This document shows, piece after piece, positions 52,671 through 62,196 of a DNA stretch of 64,000 bases (the stretch's first letter is position 1; every line of letters begins with the position of its first letter). Made by a program: the position numbers and the translations under genes. This stretch comes from Paenibacillus cremeus. GTDB lineage: Bacteria > Bacillota > Bacilli > Paenibacillales > NBRC-103111. The stretch covers positions 22,380 to 86,379 of the forward strand of contig NZ_VNJI01000030.1 of NCBI RefSeq assembly GCF_007786445.1, written 5' to 3'. The notes beneath the pieces were generated by a model. The model had not been told where the DNA came from. It made no database searches and saw only the letters and a list, made by a program, of their open reading frames with translations.

Positions 52671-53603
52671 ATGCATGCGACCGTTGAATCTGAGATCAAG
52701 CAAATCTCTAAAGCTCGCTCACGTTCCGGGAAGAAGCTTTTCGACTATGGCTGGGCGCTCCTGTTCTCTTTGCCGGCGTTTGGTTTTTATGCAGCCATCA
52801 TTCTCATTCCTCTACTCGTATCCGTGCAGCTCAGCCTGTTCGAATGGGACGGGATGATGCCCCGAATGGACTTCGTCGGCTTCTCCAATTACACGGCGCT
52901 ATGGTCGGAACCGCGGTTTCTCGCCTCCTTATATCGCACGTTGGTTTGGTGGGTGATGCACGTTGTTTTTGCGGTCGGTGGAGGGCTGGTCACGGCTCTG
53001 CTGATTGCCCAAATTCGCGTCGGTCAGAGCTTGTTCCGCACCTTGAGCTTTTTGCCGCATGTGCTTTCGCTTTCCGTCGTCGGGATCATTTGGGCGCAGC
53101 TGTATCATCCCACCATCGGCTTCATTAATATCATGCTGAAAAAAATGGGCGCAGGCTTTCTGGCAACGACCTGGCTGGGGGATACGACGCTGGCCCTGCC
53201 TTCGATCAGTATTGCGAGCTCTTGGCAGGCCTACGGATTTTATATGGTGATATTCCTGGCCGGCTTGCAGGGGATCGACCCGCAGCTGTACGAAGCGGCC
53301 GTCGTCGATGGAGCGAGGCCTTGGCAGAAGTTCTGGTACATTACCCTGCCGTCGCTGCGCAACACGATGACATTGGTGCTCAGCCTGGCGTTCATCGGCT
53401 CGCTGAAAGGGTTCGGCACGGTTTGGGCGATGACAGGCGGAGGTCCGAGCAATTCGACGGAGCTGGTAGCCGTGTACGTATGGCGCGACGCGTTTCAAAG
53501 CTCGGAGATCGGCAAGGCGTCAGCTGCTGCATTAACGCTCGGATTTGCCGTCATCGTGCTCACGGTGCTGTTTAACCAATGGCGGGATCGGAAGGGGGAT
53601 TAG
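52671..53603 (+). CDS. Sugar ABC permease (MalF-type)
   Basis: A 310-aa six-helix CUT1 permease with EAA loop LYEAAVVDGARPWQKFWYITLPSL and C-terminal FNQWRDRKGD. ATG 52671 follows AAAGGAGA; an ATG 4 nt upstream is out of frame and short. It pairs with the permease that starts 3 nt after its stop. Confidence 0.92.
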   Translation: MHATVESEIKQISKARSRSGKKLFDYGWALLFSLPAFGFYAAIILIPLLVSVQLSLFEWDGMMPRMDFVGFSNYTALWSEPRFLASLYRTLVWWVMHVVFAVGGGLVTALLIAQIRVGQSLFRTLSFLPHVLSLSVVGIIWAQLYHPTIGFINIMLKKMGAGFLATTWLGDTTLALPSISIASSWQAYGFYMVIFLAGLQGIDPQLYEAAVVDGARPWQKFWYITLPSLRNTMTLVLSLAFIGSLKGFGTVWAMTGGGPSNSTELVAVYVWRDAFQSSEIGKASAAALTLGFAVIVLTVLFNQWRDRKGD

Positions 53604-53606
53604 TCC

Positions 53607-54437
53607 GTGTTTAAAAATTCGATCAGCGCTTATCAATATACCGTCTACCTCGTTTTGATCATCTTAACGCTGGCTACCCTCACCCCGTTCCTGTGGGTGC
53701 TCGCCAGCAGCTTCAAAACCCAATCGGAAATTTTCGGCAGCGCCTCCTTGCTACCCCGATCGTGGCAATGGGAAAACTTTTATACAGCGTGGACGGAAGG
53801 GAAATTTGGCGTTTATTTCTGGAACAGCCTTACAGTAGCCGTTAGTGTCATGCTGCTTACTGCCCTCATTGCTTGCCCGGCCGGCTACGCCTTCGCCAAA
53901 ATGCGGCTCCGAAAGCATCCGTGGGTGTTCTACCTGATTCTGTTCGGCATGACGATGCCGGCGCAATCGGTCATTATTCCTTTGTTTTATCAGCTCAAAA
54001 GCTATGGACTTATCGACCGTCTGGCAGGGCTCATTATTGCGGAGGTTGGCCTTGAGGTCCCGTTCGCTGTGTATCTCATGCGTAACTTTTTCCGCGATTT
54101 GCCCGATGAGCTGGTCGAAGCGGCGTACATCGACGGAGCGGGGACTTGGGGCGTTTTTCGCAAGGTGATGCTTCCGCTATCCAAGCCAGGAATTATGGCG
54201 CTATCCGTGTTCAGCTTTCTCGGGTCGTGGAACGAGTTTCTGCTGTCCCTGCTGGTGCTGGTGAGCAACGAGAAAAGAACCATACCGCTTGGGCTCGTGC
54301 GGTTTTCCAATATTAACACCTCGGATTACGGCGTTGTGTTTGCCGGTGTGGTGCTGGCCTTTATCCCCTCCATCCTGATTTACGTTCTGCTGCAAAAATC
54401 ATTCGTACGAGGCATTGCCAGTGGTTCACTAAAATAG
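53607..54437 (+). CDS. Sugar ABC permease (MalG-type)
   Basis: A 276-aa six-helix permease starting with GTG, 3 nt after the previous stop. EAA loop: LVEAAYIDGAGTWGVFRKVMLPLS; the C terminus is SFVRGIASGSLK. It completes the importer whose binding protein is at 51287; no ATPase gene is present in the operon. Confidence 0.93.
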   Translation: MFKNSISAYQYTVYLVLIILTLATLTPFLWVLASSFKTQSEIFGSASLLPRSWQWENFYTAWTEGKFGVYFWNSLTVAVSVMLLTALIACPAGYAFAKMRLRKHPWVFYLILFGMTMPAQSVIIPLFYQLKSYGLIDRLAGLIIAEVGLEVPFAVYLMRNFFRDLPDELVEAAYIDGAGTWGVFRKVMLPLSKPGIMALSVFSFLGSWNEFLLSLLVLVSNEKRTIPLGLVRFSNINTSDYGVVFAGVVLAFIPSILIYVLLQKSFVRGIASGSLK

Positions 54438-54455
54438 CCTAGAGGAGAGATTCAA

Positions 54456-55547
54456 GTGGAACAGTCCAAAGTGAAGTACAACTTCGAGTACGACAATAAA
54501 GTGAAGGTTTGCTTTATCGGTGCAGGCGGGCATTCGTTCCGCAATATTTATCCGACCTTTCAATATGCTCCCGTCGATTTGGCCGCCATCTGCGACGTCA
54601 ATGCCGAGCGGGCAGCAGCGTATGCGCGTCAATTCGGCGCCAAAGCACATTACACGGATTACAGAGAAATGCTGCAAAAGGAAAAACCGGACGCTGTCTT
54701 CATCGTTACATCCTACCACCCGGACGGACGGGTGCAGGCTACGGATATCGCGCTTGAGGCGCTTCGAGCCGGAGTTCACGTTTGGATGGAAAAACCGACC
54801 GCCTCCAGCGTCCATGAGGTGCAGCAGCTAATCCAAGCCAGCAGGGAAAGCGGACGGTTTGCGATGAGCGGTCTGAAGAAGGTGTTTTTCCCGGCTATTG
54901 CCAAGGCGAAGGAGATCATCAGCTCACCGGAGTTCGGAACGCCGTCCTCGATCTATGTCCGCTATCCGCAAAGCATGCCGGAGTTCTCCGAGCGCAGCGA
55001 TTTGAGGAAGCTCACAAGCTTGCTTGACCATGTATATCATCCAGGTGCCATCATCAACTATTTAATGGGCAAAATCGGAACGATGTCCTACGAGCGGGAG
55101 CCCTTTAACGGCGGTTCGGTCACGAATATGCGGTTTTTGAACGGTGCCATCGGCACGCTGCATTTGACGGCGGGCATCTCCGGAAGCAGTCCGCTGGAGC
55201 GGCTGGAGGTCGTCGGCAATGGAGCCAATGTGGTCGTGGAGAACGGCGTCAAGCTGACGTATTACCGCAATGCGAATCGTCCGGCCTATGGCAGATCGGC
55301 CTCCTACCTTGTCGATGATGAAGTAGCACCGCTGCATTGGGAGCCGGAGTATTCGCTGGGCCAGCTGTATAACAAAAATATTTTCTATCTCGGCTATGTT
55401 CCGGAAGTGCTTCATTTCTGCGAAAGCATCCTAGCCGGCCAGCCGCCGCAAAAGGGTACTCTGGAGGAATCGCTCGAAATTGCGAAGCTGTTCGAAGCTT
55501 ATCGAACTACGCCAGAGGGTACGAAAGCCGTTATTAACGAAGGTTAA
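54456..55547 (+). CDS. Gfo/Idh/MocA-family oxidoreductase
   Basis: A 363-aa NAD(P)-dependent dehydrogenase. The N-terminal Rossmann fold has VCFIGAGGHSFRNIYPTF and AAICDVNAERA, then the conserved MEKPTA (EKP) motif. The C-terminal alpha/beta domain begins FPAIAKAKEI. Family members oxidise or epimerise sugars and inositols. It starts with GTG behind AGAGGAGAG, 18 nt after the permease. Its place in the operon suggests it acts on the imported sugar. Confidence 0.9.
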   Translation: MEQSKVKYNFEYDNKVKVCFIGAGGHSFRNIYPTFQYAPVDLAAICDVNAERAAAYARQFGAKAHYTDYREMLQKEKPDAVFIVTSYHPDGRVQATDIALEALRAGVHVWMEKPTASSVHEVQQLIQASRESGRFAMSGLKKVFFPAIAKAKEIISSPEFGTPSSIYVRYPQSMPEFSERSDLRKLTSLLDHVYHPGAIINYLMGKIGTMSYEREPFNGGSVTNMRFLNGAIGTLHLTAGISGSSPLERLEVVGNGANVVVENGVKLTYYRNANRPAYGRSASYLVDDEVAPLHWEPEYSLGQLYNKNIFYLGYVPEVLHFCESILAGQPPQKGTLEESLEIAKLFEAYRTTPEGTKAVINEG

Positions 55548-55565
55548 AAAGGAGAGTGTGACGAT

Positions 55566-55928
55566 ATGGCTACGATTTCGGACTTAAGACAACAAGATCC
55601 AAGTCGGTTGATTGAGGAAAACTGGGGTAGAATTCAATGGCTCTGCGGGAAAGAAATCGATCCCGAAGCCGAGATGACCTTTGGCATGGTGTACATTAAC
55701 GCAGGGGTATCCAATCCAAGACATGTGCATCCGAATTGCGAGGAGTTTATTTTCGTCCTGTCCGGTGAATGCGACCATACGTTGGGCGATGAATCGTTCC
55801 ATCTGGAGCCTGGGATGATGCTCCGCATTCCGCGCGGGGTGCCGCACAATGCCAAGACCACCAGCTGGGAGCCGTGCCGGATGATTATTGCATACTCTTC
55901 CGCAGATCGTCAGACGATCGGGGAATAA
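55566..55928 (+). CDS. Small cupin-domain protein
   Basis: A 120-aa single-domain cupin. The metal-site motif is RHVHPNCEEFIFVLSGECDHTLG, with His, His and Glu, and a final His in GVPHNAKT. Such proteins are often sugar isomerases or dioxygenase-like enzymes; no specific activity can be assigned. The start is preceded by AAGGAGAGTG, 18 nt after the dehydrogenase gene. Confidence 0.85.
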   Translation: MATISDLRQQDPSRLIEENWGRIQWLCGKEIDPEAEMTFGMVYINAGVSNPRHVHPNCEEFIFVLSGECDHTLGDESFHLEPGMMLRIPRGVPHNAKTTSWEPCRMIIAYSSADRQTIGE

Positions 55929-55946
55929 TCCGAAAGGGTGGATACG

Positions 55947-57173
55947 ATGGCCAAAAAAGCTGTTTTGATCGGGGCGCTGGATACGAAGGGCGAAGAATTT
56001 TTATTCGTAAAAACGAGGCTGGAGTCTTGCGGGGTTGAAACGTTCGTGATTGATACGGGGGTCCTAGGTGATCCCCGGTTTGCTCCGGATATTTCAAGCG
56101 TTGAGGTGGCGAAGGCCGGCGGCATGGCGCTTGCCGAGCTGCGCAGCTTAAACGATCGGGGCACGGCGGTCGCGGTCATGACACGCGGTGCAGCCCAGAT
56201 CATGACGGCAATTCAAGAGCAGGGCATCGTTGGCGGCGTGTTTGGCATGGGAGGAACCGCGGGGACGACCGTAGCCGCCTCGGCCTTGCAGGCCTTACCG
56301 ATCGGCGTTCCGAAAATTCTGGTTTCCACCGTTGCCTCGGGGAATACAAGACCGTATGTCGGCGTAAAAGATATTATGATGATGTACTCGGTCGTCGATA
56401 TCGCCGGCATTAACCGGCTTTCAAGAACGATCTTGAGCAACGCCGCTTATGCGCTGGCCGGTATGATTCAGCAAAGAGAGTCTGAGCAGGAAGCGACTGA
56501 GGACAAGGTGACGCTTGGCATCACGATGTTTGGCGTGACGACCCCCTGCGCTACCCGCGTCCGTGAGACCTTAGAGGCGAAGGGCTACGATTTGCTCGTC
56601 TTTCATGCTACCGGGACCGGTGGACTGGCCATGGAGGAGCTGATCCGCGCCGGGTACATCAAGGGCGTTGCCGATATTACAACGACGGAGCTGGCGGACG
56701 AATTGGTCGGAGGCATCTTCAGCGCGGGTCCCACTCGACTGGAGGCGGCAGGCCAAGCCCGCATCCCTCAGGTCGTATCCGTCGGCGCATTGGATATGGT
56801 GAACTTCGGCCCGCCGGAGACGGTTCCCGAGCAGTTTAAGGGGCGGACGTTCTACCAGCATAACCCCACGACGACCTTGATGCGAACCACGGTAGAGGAG
56901 AATCGGGAGCTGGGCCGAATTTTGGCGCGCAAGCTGAACGAAAGCGCTGCGCCGACAGTCGTCATTTTCCCGAAGGGCGGTGTGTCGCTGCTGGATATGA
57001 CCTCCAAGGCGTTCGAGGGCACGCAGGAAAGGCAAGCACTGTATGAAGGCATCAAGCACAATTTACGTGCGGACATTACGCTGCTGGTTATGGAGCAGGA
57101 CATTAATGATGCGGCCGTAGCCGATACGATAGCTCAGCACTTACTGAATATGCTCGAAAAGGAAACGAGGTAG
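55947..57173 (+). CDS. Tm-1-like ATP-binding protein (UPF0261)
   Basis: A ~408-aa protein of the Tm-1-like/UPF0261 family. Landmarks are [13 protein letters not shown] near the N terminus, [50 protein letters not shown] and [15 protein letters not shown] 55947 is preferred to GTG 55938. In the tomato virus-resistance protein Tm-1 this domain is fused to a TIM barrel; here the barrel is the next gene (8 nt gap). Bacterial function is unknown, but location between a dehydrogenase/cupin pair and a GH172 enzyme suggests sugar metabolism. Confidence 0.9.
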   Translation: MAKKAVLIGALDTKGEEFLFVKTRLESCGVETFVIDTGVLGDPRFAPDISSVEVAKAGGMALAELRSLNDRGTAVAVMTRGAAQIMTAIQEQGIVGGVFGMGGTAGTTVAASALQALPIGVPKILVSTVASGNTRPYVGVKDIMMMYSVVDIAGINRLSRTILSNAAYALAGMIQQRESEQEATEDKVTLGITMFGVTTPCATRVRETLEAKGYDLLVFHATGTGGLAMEELIRAGYIKGVADITTTELADELVGGIFSAGPTRLEAAGQARIPQVVSVGALDMVNFGPPETVPEQFKGRTFYQHNPTTTLMRTTVEENRELGRILARKLNESAAPTVVIFPKGGVSLLDMTSKAFEGTQERQALYEGIKHNLRADITLLVMEQDINDAAVADTIAQHLLNMLEKETR

Positions 57174-57181
57174 AACAGACG

Positions 57182-58024
57182 ATGGCGATCTCAAGACAAG
57201 AGGCTTTGAAAAGGCTGCGTTCCCAGCTGGAAGAGGGGAACTTCCTTGTAGGTACGGGCGCAGGGACCGGGTTGTCCGCTAAGTGTGCGGAAGCCGGTGG
57301 CGCGGATATGATCATTATTTACAATTCCGGACGGTATCGGATGGCTGGAAGGGGATCTTTAGCAGGGTTAATGCCGTATGGGGACGCGAATCAAATTGTC
57401 GTGGACATGGGGCGAGAGGTGCTGCCCATCGTCAAGCATACGCCTGTATTGGCCGGAGTGTGCGGAACGGACCCGTTTCGTCTGATGGACGTCTATTTGA
57501 AGCAGCTGAAAGAGATGGGCTTCTCAGGCGTGCAGAACTTCCCGACGGTCGGACTTTGCGATGGTGTGTTTAGGCAAAATCTTGAGGAAACCGGCATGGG
57601 CTACGATCTGGAAGTAGAGATGATTCGGTTAGCTCACGAGCTCGATTTATTGACCACGCCTTATGTATTTAACGAGCAGGATGCCATGAAAATGGCCAAG
57701 GCCGGCGCGGACGTCCTGGTGGCCCATGTCGGCTTGACGACCAAGGGAAGCATCGGCGCCAAAACCGCATTGACGCTCGATGAATCGGCTGAGCTGGTGC
57801 AAAAAATTCATGACGCCGGCAAATCCGTCAATCCGAATATTATGGTCATTTGCCACGGGGGGCCGATCTCAGAGCCGGAGGACGCGCAATATGTGCTTAG
57901 CCGAACGAGCGGTGTCGTAGGCTTTTTCGGAGCCTCCAGCATCGAGCGCCTGCCTACGGAAGTGGCGATCACGGAGCAAACCAGAAAGTTTAAAGCAGTA
58001 GGCTTGGAGGGAAATCGCTCATGA
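57182..58024 (+). CDS. PEP-hydrolase-like TIM-barrel protein (Tm-1 C-terminal half)
   Basis: A 280-aa TIM-barrel protein of the phosphoenolpyruvate hydrolase-like family. Conserved segments are [60 protein letters not shown] and [14 protein letters not shown]. It corresponds to the C-terminal domain of tomato Tm-1. Its start lies 8 nt after the Tm-1-like gene and its stop overlaps the GH172 start (ATGA). The two proteins probably act together. Confidence 0.9.
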   Translation: MAISRQEALKRLRSQLEEGNFLVGTGAGTGLSAKCAEAGGADMIIIYNSGRYRMAGRGSLAGLMPYGDANQIVVDMGREVLPIVKHTPVLAGVCGTDPFRLMDVYLKQLKEMGFSGVQNFPTVGLCDGVFRQNLEETGMGYDLEVEMIRLAHELDLLTTPYVFNEQDAMKMAKAGADVLVAHVGLTTKGSIGAKTALTLDESAELVQKIHDAGKSVNPNIMVICHGGPISEPEDAQYVLSRTSGVVGFFGASSIERLPTEVAITEQTRKFKAVGLEGNRS

Positions 58025-59124
58025 GCTTTAACGGCTTAGGAATGGGACTAGGAAATCTTTCGCGGATCTCGAATGCCGTGACAAGATCCATAAGCGCTGA
58101 GAATTTTACAGGCGAGAAAGGCAAAGCCGGCATGGCCACGGAAGGGACGGGGGCGAAGCCGGGTAGAGATTTGGGGCAAGGATGGAAGATCTCCCCTTCC
58201 ATTGTTCTTCCAGGCAATTCGACATTCACGCTCGCCGATATTGCAGGACCGGGAGTCATCCAGCACATTTGGATCACCACGCATAAAACAAACTGGCGCA
58301 AGCTGGTATTCCGCTGCTATTGGGATAACGAATCGGATGCGTCCGTACAAGTACCTTACGGCGATTTTTTCTGCAATGGATGGTGTGAATACACGCCTGT
58401 CAACTCGATGCCGATCATCTCCAATCCCGATGGCGGATTTAATTCCTACTGGGAAATGCCTTTCCGCCAATCGGCGAAGGTGACGCTCGAGAATCTGGGA
58501 GAAGAGCCGGCTACGGTCTACTTTCAGATTACGTATTCCTTGACGGACATTCCGGACGATGCGGCTTATTTTCACGCCTATTGGCACCGAAGCAATCCGC
58601 TGCCTTACAAAGAAGTACATACCATTGTCGAACATATTCAAGGGCAAGGGCATTATGTCGGCACGTATATGGCCTGGGGCGTGAATAACAACAACTGGTG
58701 GGGCGAGGGAGAAATCAAATTTTATATGGATGGGGACAAGGAGTTTCCTACCATATGCGGCACAGGAACGGAAGATTACTTCGGAGGCGCGTGGAACTTC
58801 GAGTTTCCTAAGGGCGAGAATGGCCGGTACAGTGAATTCTCGACGGCCTATCTAGGCTTGCCGCAGGTCATTCGCCCCGACGGTCTGTATCAGAGCCAAC
58901 AACGGTTCGGCATGTACCGCTGGCACATCATGGACCCGATCCGCTTTAAGGAGGATTTGCGGGTCACGATCCAAGCGCTCGGCTGGAGGAGCCGCAGCGA
59001 GGCGGCGGGACGACGTTATTTGCCTCTGCAAGATGACATCGCCTCTGTGGCCTATTGGTATCAAGTCGAGCCTCATGTCCCGCATCCGCCATTACCGGAT
59101 AAGGATTTTCTCGAAGTCATCTAG
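58021..59124 (+). CDS. GH172 (DUF2961) family enzyme
   Basis: A 367-aa protein with the DUF2961 jelly-roll fold, now GH172. Landmarks are [46 protein letters not shown] and [17 protein letters not shown]. Characterised GH172 enzymes are alpha-D-fructofuranosidases/difructose-anhydride synthases and alpha-D-arabinofuranosidases. No signal peptide is present, so it acts inside the cell on the imported glycan. The start overlaps the upstream stop in ATGA. Confidence 0.9.
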   Translation: MSFNGLGMGLGNLSRISNAVTRSISAENFTGEKGKAGMATEGTGAKPGRDLGQGWKISPSIVLPGNSTFTLADIAGPGVIQHIWITTHKTNWRKLVFRCYWDNESDASVQVPYGDFFCNGWCEYTPVNSMPIISNPDGGFNSYWEMPFRQSAKVTLENLGEEPATVYFQITYSLTDIPDDAAYFHAYWHRSNPLPYKEVHTIVEHIQGQGHYVGTYMAWGVNNNNWWGEGEIKFYMDGDKEFPTICGTGTEDYFGGAWNFEFPKGENGRYSEFSTAYLGLPQVIRPDGLYQSQQRFGMYRWHIMDPIRFKEDLRVTIQALGWRSRSEAAGRRYLPLQDDIASVAYWYQVEPHVPHPPLPDKDFLEVI

Positions 59125-59142
59125 AGGGGGAGGCCGCTTAAC

Positions 59143-59205
59143 ATGAAGGCGCTCGTGATTCTCGGGAAGAATTCCGATTTACTCAAGGTTCAGATTAAGG
59201 TATAA
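59143..59205 (+). CDS. Possible 20-codon remnant after GH172
   Basis: ATG behind GAGGGGGAGG opens MKALVILGKNSDLLKVQIKV before a stop. The sequence looks like the first strand of a medium-chain alcohol dehydrogenase, so this may be the 5' stub of a lost sugar dehydrogenase gene. Too short to decide. Confidence 0.3.
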   Translation: MKALVILGKNSDLLKVQIKV

Positions 59206-59226
59206 AGCAGAAGCGGCACCGTTCGA

Positions 59227-59260
59227 AGGTCACCGGGGATTGTCTCGGAGGCCTTTTTTT
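59227..59260 (+). terminator. Terminator of GH172 operon
   Basis: An imperfect GC-rich stem (around GGTCACCGGGGA / TCTCGGAGGCC) ends in a seven-T run (59254-59260). Confidence 0.65.
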
Positions 59261-59298
59261 GTGCCTAATTTATTAAGGGGGATTCGGATAAATGCTAA

Positions 59299-59318
59299 AT
59301 GCTCATATATGCTCATAT
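59299..59318. repeat. Tandem 10-bp repeat
   Basis: ATGCTCATAT occurs twice in a row, preceded by a partial copy. It lies about 50 nt upstream of the DeoR-gene promoter and could be an upstream regulator site. Confidence 0.4.
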
Positions 59319-59364
59319 TAAAAATAACTATGCGCGAAGAAATGGTGAATTTATATAAAATGTC

Positions 59365-59415
59365 TTGACATATTGAAGCTCCGGCAGTAACCTAAAATCA
59401 ATATTGCGCAATATT
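59365..59415 (+). promoter_or_regulatory. Promoter and palindromic operator of DeoR-family gene
   Basis: TTGACA (59365-59370) and TAACCT (59388-59393) with a 17-nt spacer form the promoter. The perfect 16-nt palindrome AATATTGCGCAATATT (59400-59415) starts at the predicted transcription start, an ideal repressor site for the DeoR-family product just downstream. Confidence 0.65.
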
Positions 59416-59476
59416 AAACATAAATTAAATATTAATTATACATAAAGGCGCAATGTGCTAAGGAGGGGGAAGCATA

Positions 59477-60238
59477 ATGCTGGGCGCAGAACGCAAAATG
59501 CGAATTATTGAATATGTGAGGCTGCAGCGCGTAGCTTCGGTTGCTAAGCTGGCCGCTGAGTTCGAGGTGCATGAGGCGACCATCCGCCGAGACCTGGCCG
59601 AGCTCGAGCAGGAAGGGGCGCTCAAACGCACGCATGGAGGCGTGATCGTCCAGCAGCTGACGCAGGGGGAGCCCCCGTTTAACGAGCGCTCGAACGTTCG
59701 GCTGGACGAGAAGGTGCGCATCGGTCATATGGCGGCAAGCCTGGTGGAAGACGGCGATCACATTATTATCGATTCGGGCACGACGACGCTGCAGATCGCC
59801 AAGAACCTAGTGCACCGCTCCAATCTAACGGTCGTGACCAACGACATCAATGTAGCCGCAGAGCTGCGCGATGCTCCGGGCGTCAAGGTGATGGTTACCG
59901 GCGGCGAGCTGTATCCGTCCAGCTATATGCTGAACGGCATGTTCACGAATCAGGTGCTCGGTCAGCTGCACGTATCCAAAGCCTTCATCGGCACGCCGGC
60001 GGTTCATCCGAAGCACGGTCTCACTCACCCGGAAGCCCAGCTCGTATTGGCGAAGCAGGGGATGATCGCCGCAGCTCAGGAAGTGATCGTCGTCGCTGAC
60101 GAATCGAAGATCGGCAAGCTCTCGCTGCACGCGGTCGCACCGTCCTCCGCTATTCATACGCTCATTACCGGCAAAGACGTTTCCGAGATCGAAGCCAAGC
60201 CGTTCCGTGATTCCGGAGTGAACGTCATTCTGGTGTAG
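59477..60238 (+). CDS. DeoR-family transcriptional regulator
   Basis: A 253-aa DeoR-type repressor. The N-terminal HTH (about 5-58) includes VASVAKLAAEFEVHEATIRRDLAEL and the DeoR box; LKRTHGGV follows. The C-terminal ISOCOT-like effector domain contains IIDSGTTTLQIAK and VVADESKIG, which bind sugar phosphates in this family. It starts behind AAGGAGGGGG and is the first gene of a unit with a glycerophosphodiesterase, a TagC-like protein and a phosphoesterase. Confidence 0.92.
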   Translation: MLGAERKMRIIEYVRLQRVASVAKLAAEFEVHEATIRRDLAELEQEGALKRTHGGVIVQQLTQGEPPFNERSNVRLDEKVRIGHMAASLVEDGDHIIIDSGTTTLQIAKNLVHRSNLTVVTNDINVAAELRDAPGVKVMVTGGELYPSSYMLNGMFTNQVLGQLHVSKAFIGTPAVHPKHGLTHPEAQLVLAKQGMIAAAQEVIVVADESKIGKLSLHAVAPSSAIHTLITGKDVSEIEAKPFRDSGVNVILV

Positions 60239-60288
60239 AGCCACCCCATGCCACAAGGCTTGAACCGCAGAGAGAAAGGAAGAAACTC

Positions 60289-61056
60289 ATGATCGATCGG
60301 TTGCAGAACGACGCCTCCCTGGTGGTGGCGGCCCATAGAGGATTGAAGTGCTCCTATCCCGAGAATACACTGCTTGCGTTCCAGAAGGCGCTGCAAGCCG
60401 GTGTCGACATGCTCGAGTTCGACCTGCGCCGCTCCAAGGACGGAGTTGTCATGGTTATTCACGATGAAACGGTAGACCGCACGACGAACGGCACCGGCCG
60501 GGTCGGCGATCTGACGCTGGCGGAGCTGAAGCAGCTGGATGCGGGAGGCTGGTTCGGCAAGCCCTTCGAGGGACTCAAAATTCCAACGTTCGCGGAGCTC
60601 TTAGAGCTCCTTCGGGCATACCCAAGCGTGCTGCTGAATGTGGAAATCAAATCGAGTCCGGACGCAGTACAGGCCGCCGATCAGGCGGTCGCCATGCTGA
60701 AGGAATACGGCGATTTGCCGCGCTGCGTGTTTACCTGCTTTGACGCCAACCTTGTCGCATATCTTCATGACACCTACGGCCTGAGGACGCAGGGCTTTCC
60801 GGAGGAGGTCATGTACAACTTCGTGCCGGGCCCGGAAGGAACCTATTCCAAAATGTGGGCCGTGGCCATGAGCATGAAGCTGCTTACACCTCAGAAGGTC
60901 GCTGACTATCAGAAGATGGGGCTCTTGGCCTGGTCGTATTGCCCGGATAATGACCGCCAGGTCTATTACTCGATCGGCTGCGGGGCTACGCTAATGACGT
61001 GCAATAATCCGTTTCCGGCGATGAAAATTCGCGGTCAAGAGAGTCTGGCCAAGTAA
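60289..61056 (+). CDS. Glycerophosphodiester phosphodiesterase
   Basis: A 255-aa GDPD-family enzyme that hydrolyses glycerophosphodiesters to glycerol 3-phosphate and an alcohol. It has AAHRGLKCSYPENTLLAF, the metal-site EFDLRRSKDGVVMVIHDETVDRTT and VEIKSSPD. No signal peptide is present, so it is cytoplasmic. The DeoR gene precedes it by 50 nt without a terminator. Substrates could come from phospholipid or teichoic acid turnover. Confidence 0.92.
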   Translation: MIDRLQNDASLVVAAHRGLKCSYPENTLLAFQKALQAGVDMLEFDLRRSKDGVVMVIHDETVDRTTNGTGRVGDLTLAELKQLDAGGWFGKPFEGLKIPTFAELLELLRAYPSVLLNVEIKSSPDAVQAADQAVAMLKEYGDLPRCVFTCFDANLVAYLHDTYGLRTQGFPEEVMYNFVPGPEGTYSKMWAVAMSMKLLTPQKVADYQKMGLLAWSYCPDNDRQVYYSIGCGATLMTCNNPFPAMKIRGQESLAK

Positions 61057-61079
61057 AAACTATAGCGGAAAGAGTGTGA

Positions 61080-62162
61080 TTGAGCGTGAATAAACGTGGA
61101 TTATTACGCAAGCGCCGGCTCCTGTCCTTACTGGCCGGACTGACGATGACAAGCCTGCTGCCCATTGCCGCACCCGGTGTGATGGCGGAGAGGTCAGCGC
61201 TGGAATCCAAAATGTTCGTACTGCAGGAGCCGGCGTCGGAGCTGATCCGTAATCGCAAGCTGCACAACGGGACGGTGCTGCAATCCTTCGCCATTGACAA
61301 CGTCAATCAGCGCATTTATGTCGTTCAGCTGATGGCCGGCGGACAGAAGCTGGCAGGGGAAGCCGCTGCGGTGAGCGGAGCGAACCGAGACAAGAACGGC
61401 GACCTGGCACTGACGCAGCTCGATATGGACGGCAATGAGCTCGGTTATATGTACTTGAAGGGCTTCGGCCACGGCGTGCAGATCGGGGTCGAGCCGGACG
61501 GGGAAACCGCCTACCTTTGGACCGAAACCGACTCAGTTACCGAGGGCACCAGCGGCTGGGGAACGCAGATCGCCCGATTCGCCTTCGAGAACGGCAAGGT
61601 GCTGACTGCGACCTCCCCAGAGCTTACCAAGTACCGCTTGATCGAAGGGGCGGACCGGACTACCGTCAACGTGGATCCGGCGACGAACCTGCTAACGATG
61701 CGATACCGCTTGAACGGCTCGTTCCGTTACGGCGTCTATAACCTGAGCGACGTTAAGGCGGGCAACTACACGCCGGTGGCCGACGTGCCGCAGCCGCAGG
61801 TCGGCACCTTCCAGGGCTTCGCTTCCTACGGCGGCTATCTGTACCTGCTGGAGGGCACCTCCTACGGCACGGTTCCTGTCAACAACACGTACATCACCGC
61901 GGTCGATTTGAGCACGGGCGAGGTGATGGATAAGCAGCTGATTTCGGCCGGCGAGTCGCTCACGTTCCGGGAGCCGGAAGGCATGGCGATCCGCATCCCG
62001 GACCTGAAGCATCCGCAGAAGGCGCAACTCACGTTCGGCTTCGCCTCGGATTTCACGCCGACCCGGCTGGCGAATCTATATGCCATTGACCGTCTGCTCC
62101 CAGCCGAGGCGATTCATGGGCAGGAGCAAGGACATGCGAAAAAACCAGATAAGGCGGAATAG
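61080..62162 (+). CDS. Secreted TagC-like beta-propeller protein
   Basis: A 360-aa exported protein. The signal peptide (KRRLLSLLAGLTMTSLLP...) ends near VMA-ER. The body shows propeller-blade repeats such as LQSFAIDNVNQRIYVVQL, LTQLDMDGNELGYMYLKG, GVQIGVEPDGETAYLWTETD and VGTFQGFASYGGYLYLLEG, as in the P68-RBP/TagC-like propeller family. TagC is encoded near B. subtilis teichoic acid genes; its biochemical role is unclear. It starts at TTG 61080 or GTG 61086. The C-terminal tail is Lys/His-rich. A cell-wall glycan or glycerophosphate polymer may be its ligand. Confidence 0.75.
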   Translation: MSVNKRGLLRKRRLLSLLAGLTMTSLLPIAAPGVMAERSALESKMFVLQEPASELIRNRKLHNGTVLQSFAIDNVNQRIYVVQLMAGGQKLAGEAAAVSGANRDKNGDLALTQLDMDGNELGYMYLKGFGHGVQIGVEPDGETAYLWTETDSVTEGTSGWGTQIARFAFENGKVLTATSPELTKYRLIEGADRTTVNVDPATNLLTMRYRLNGSFRYGVYNLSDVKAGNYTPVADVPQPQVGTFQGFASYGGYLYLLEGTSYGTVPVNNTYITAVDLSTGEVMDKQLISAGESLTFREPEGMAIRIPDLKHPQKAQLTFGFASDFTPTRLANLYAIDRLLPAEAIHGQEQGHAKKPDKAE

Positions 62163-62196
62163 CCCACAGTCTTGAAACGGGAGGTCGACAAAGAAG

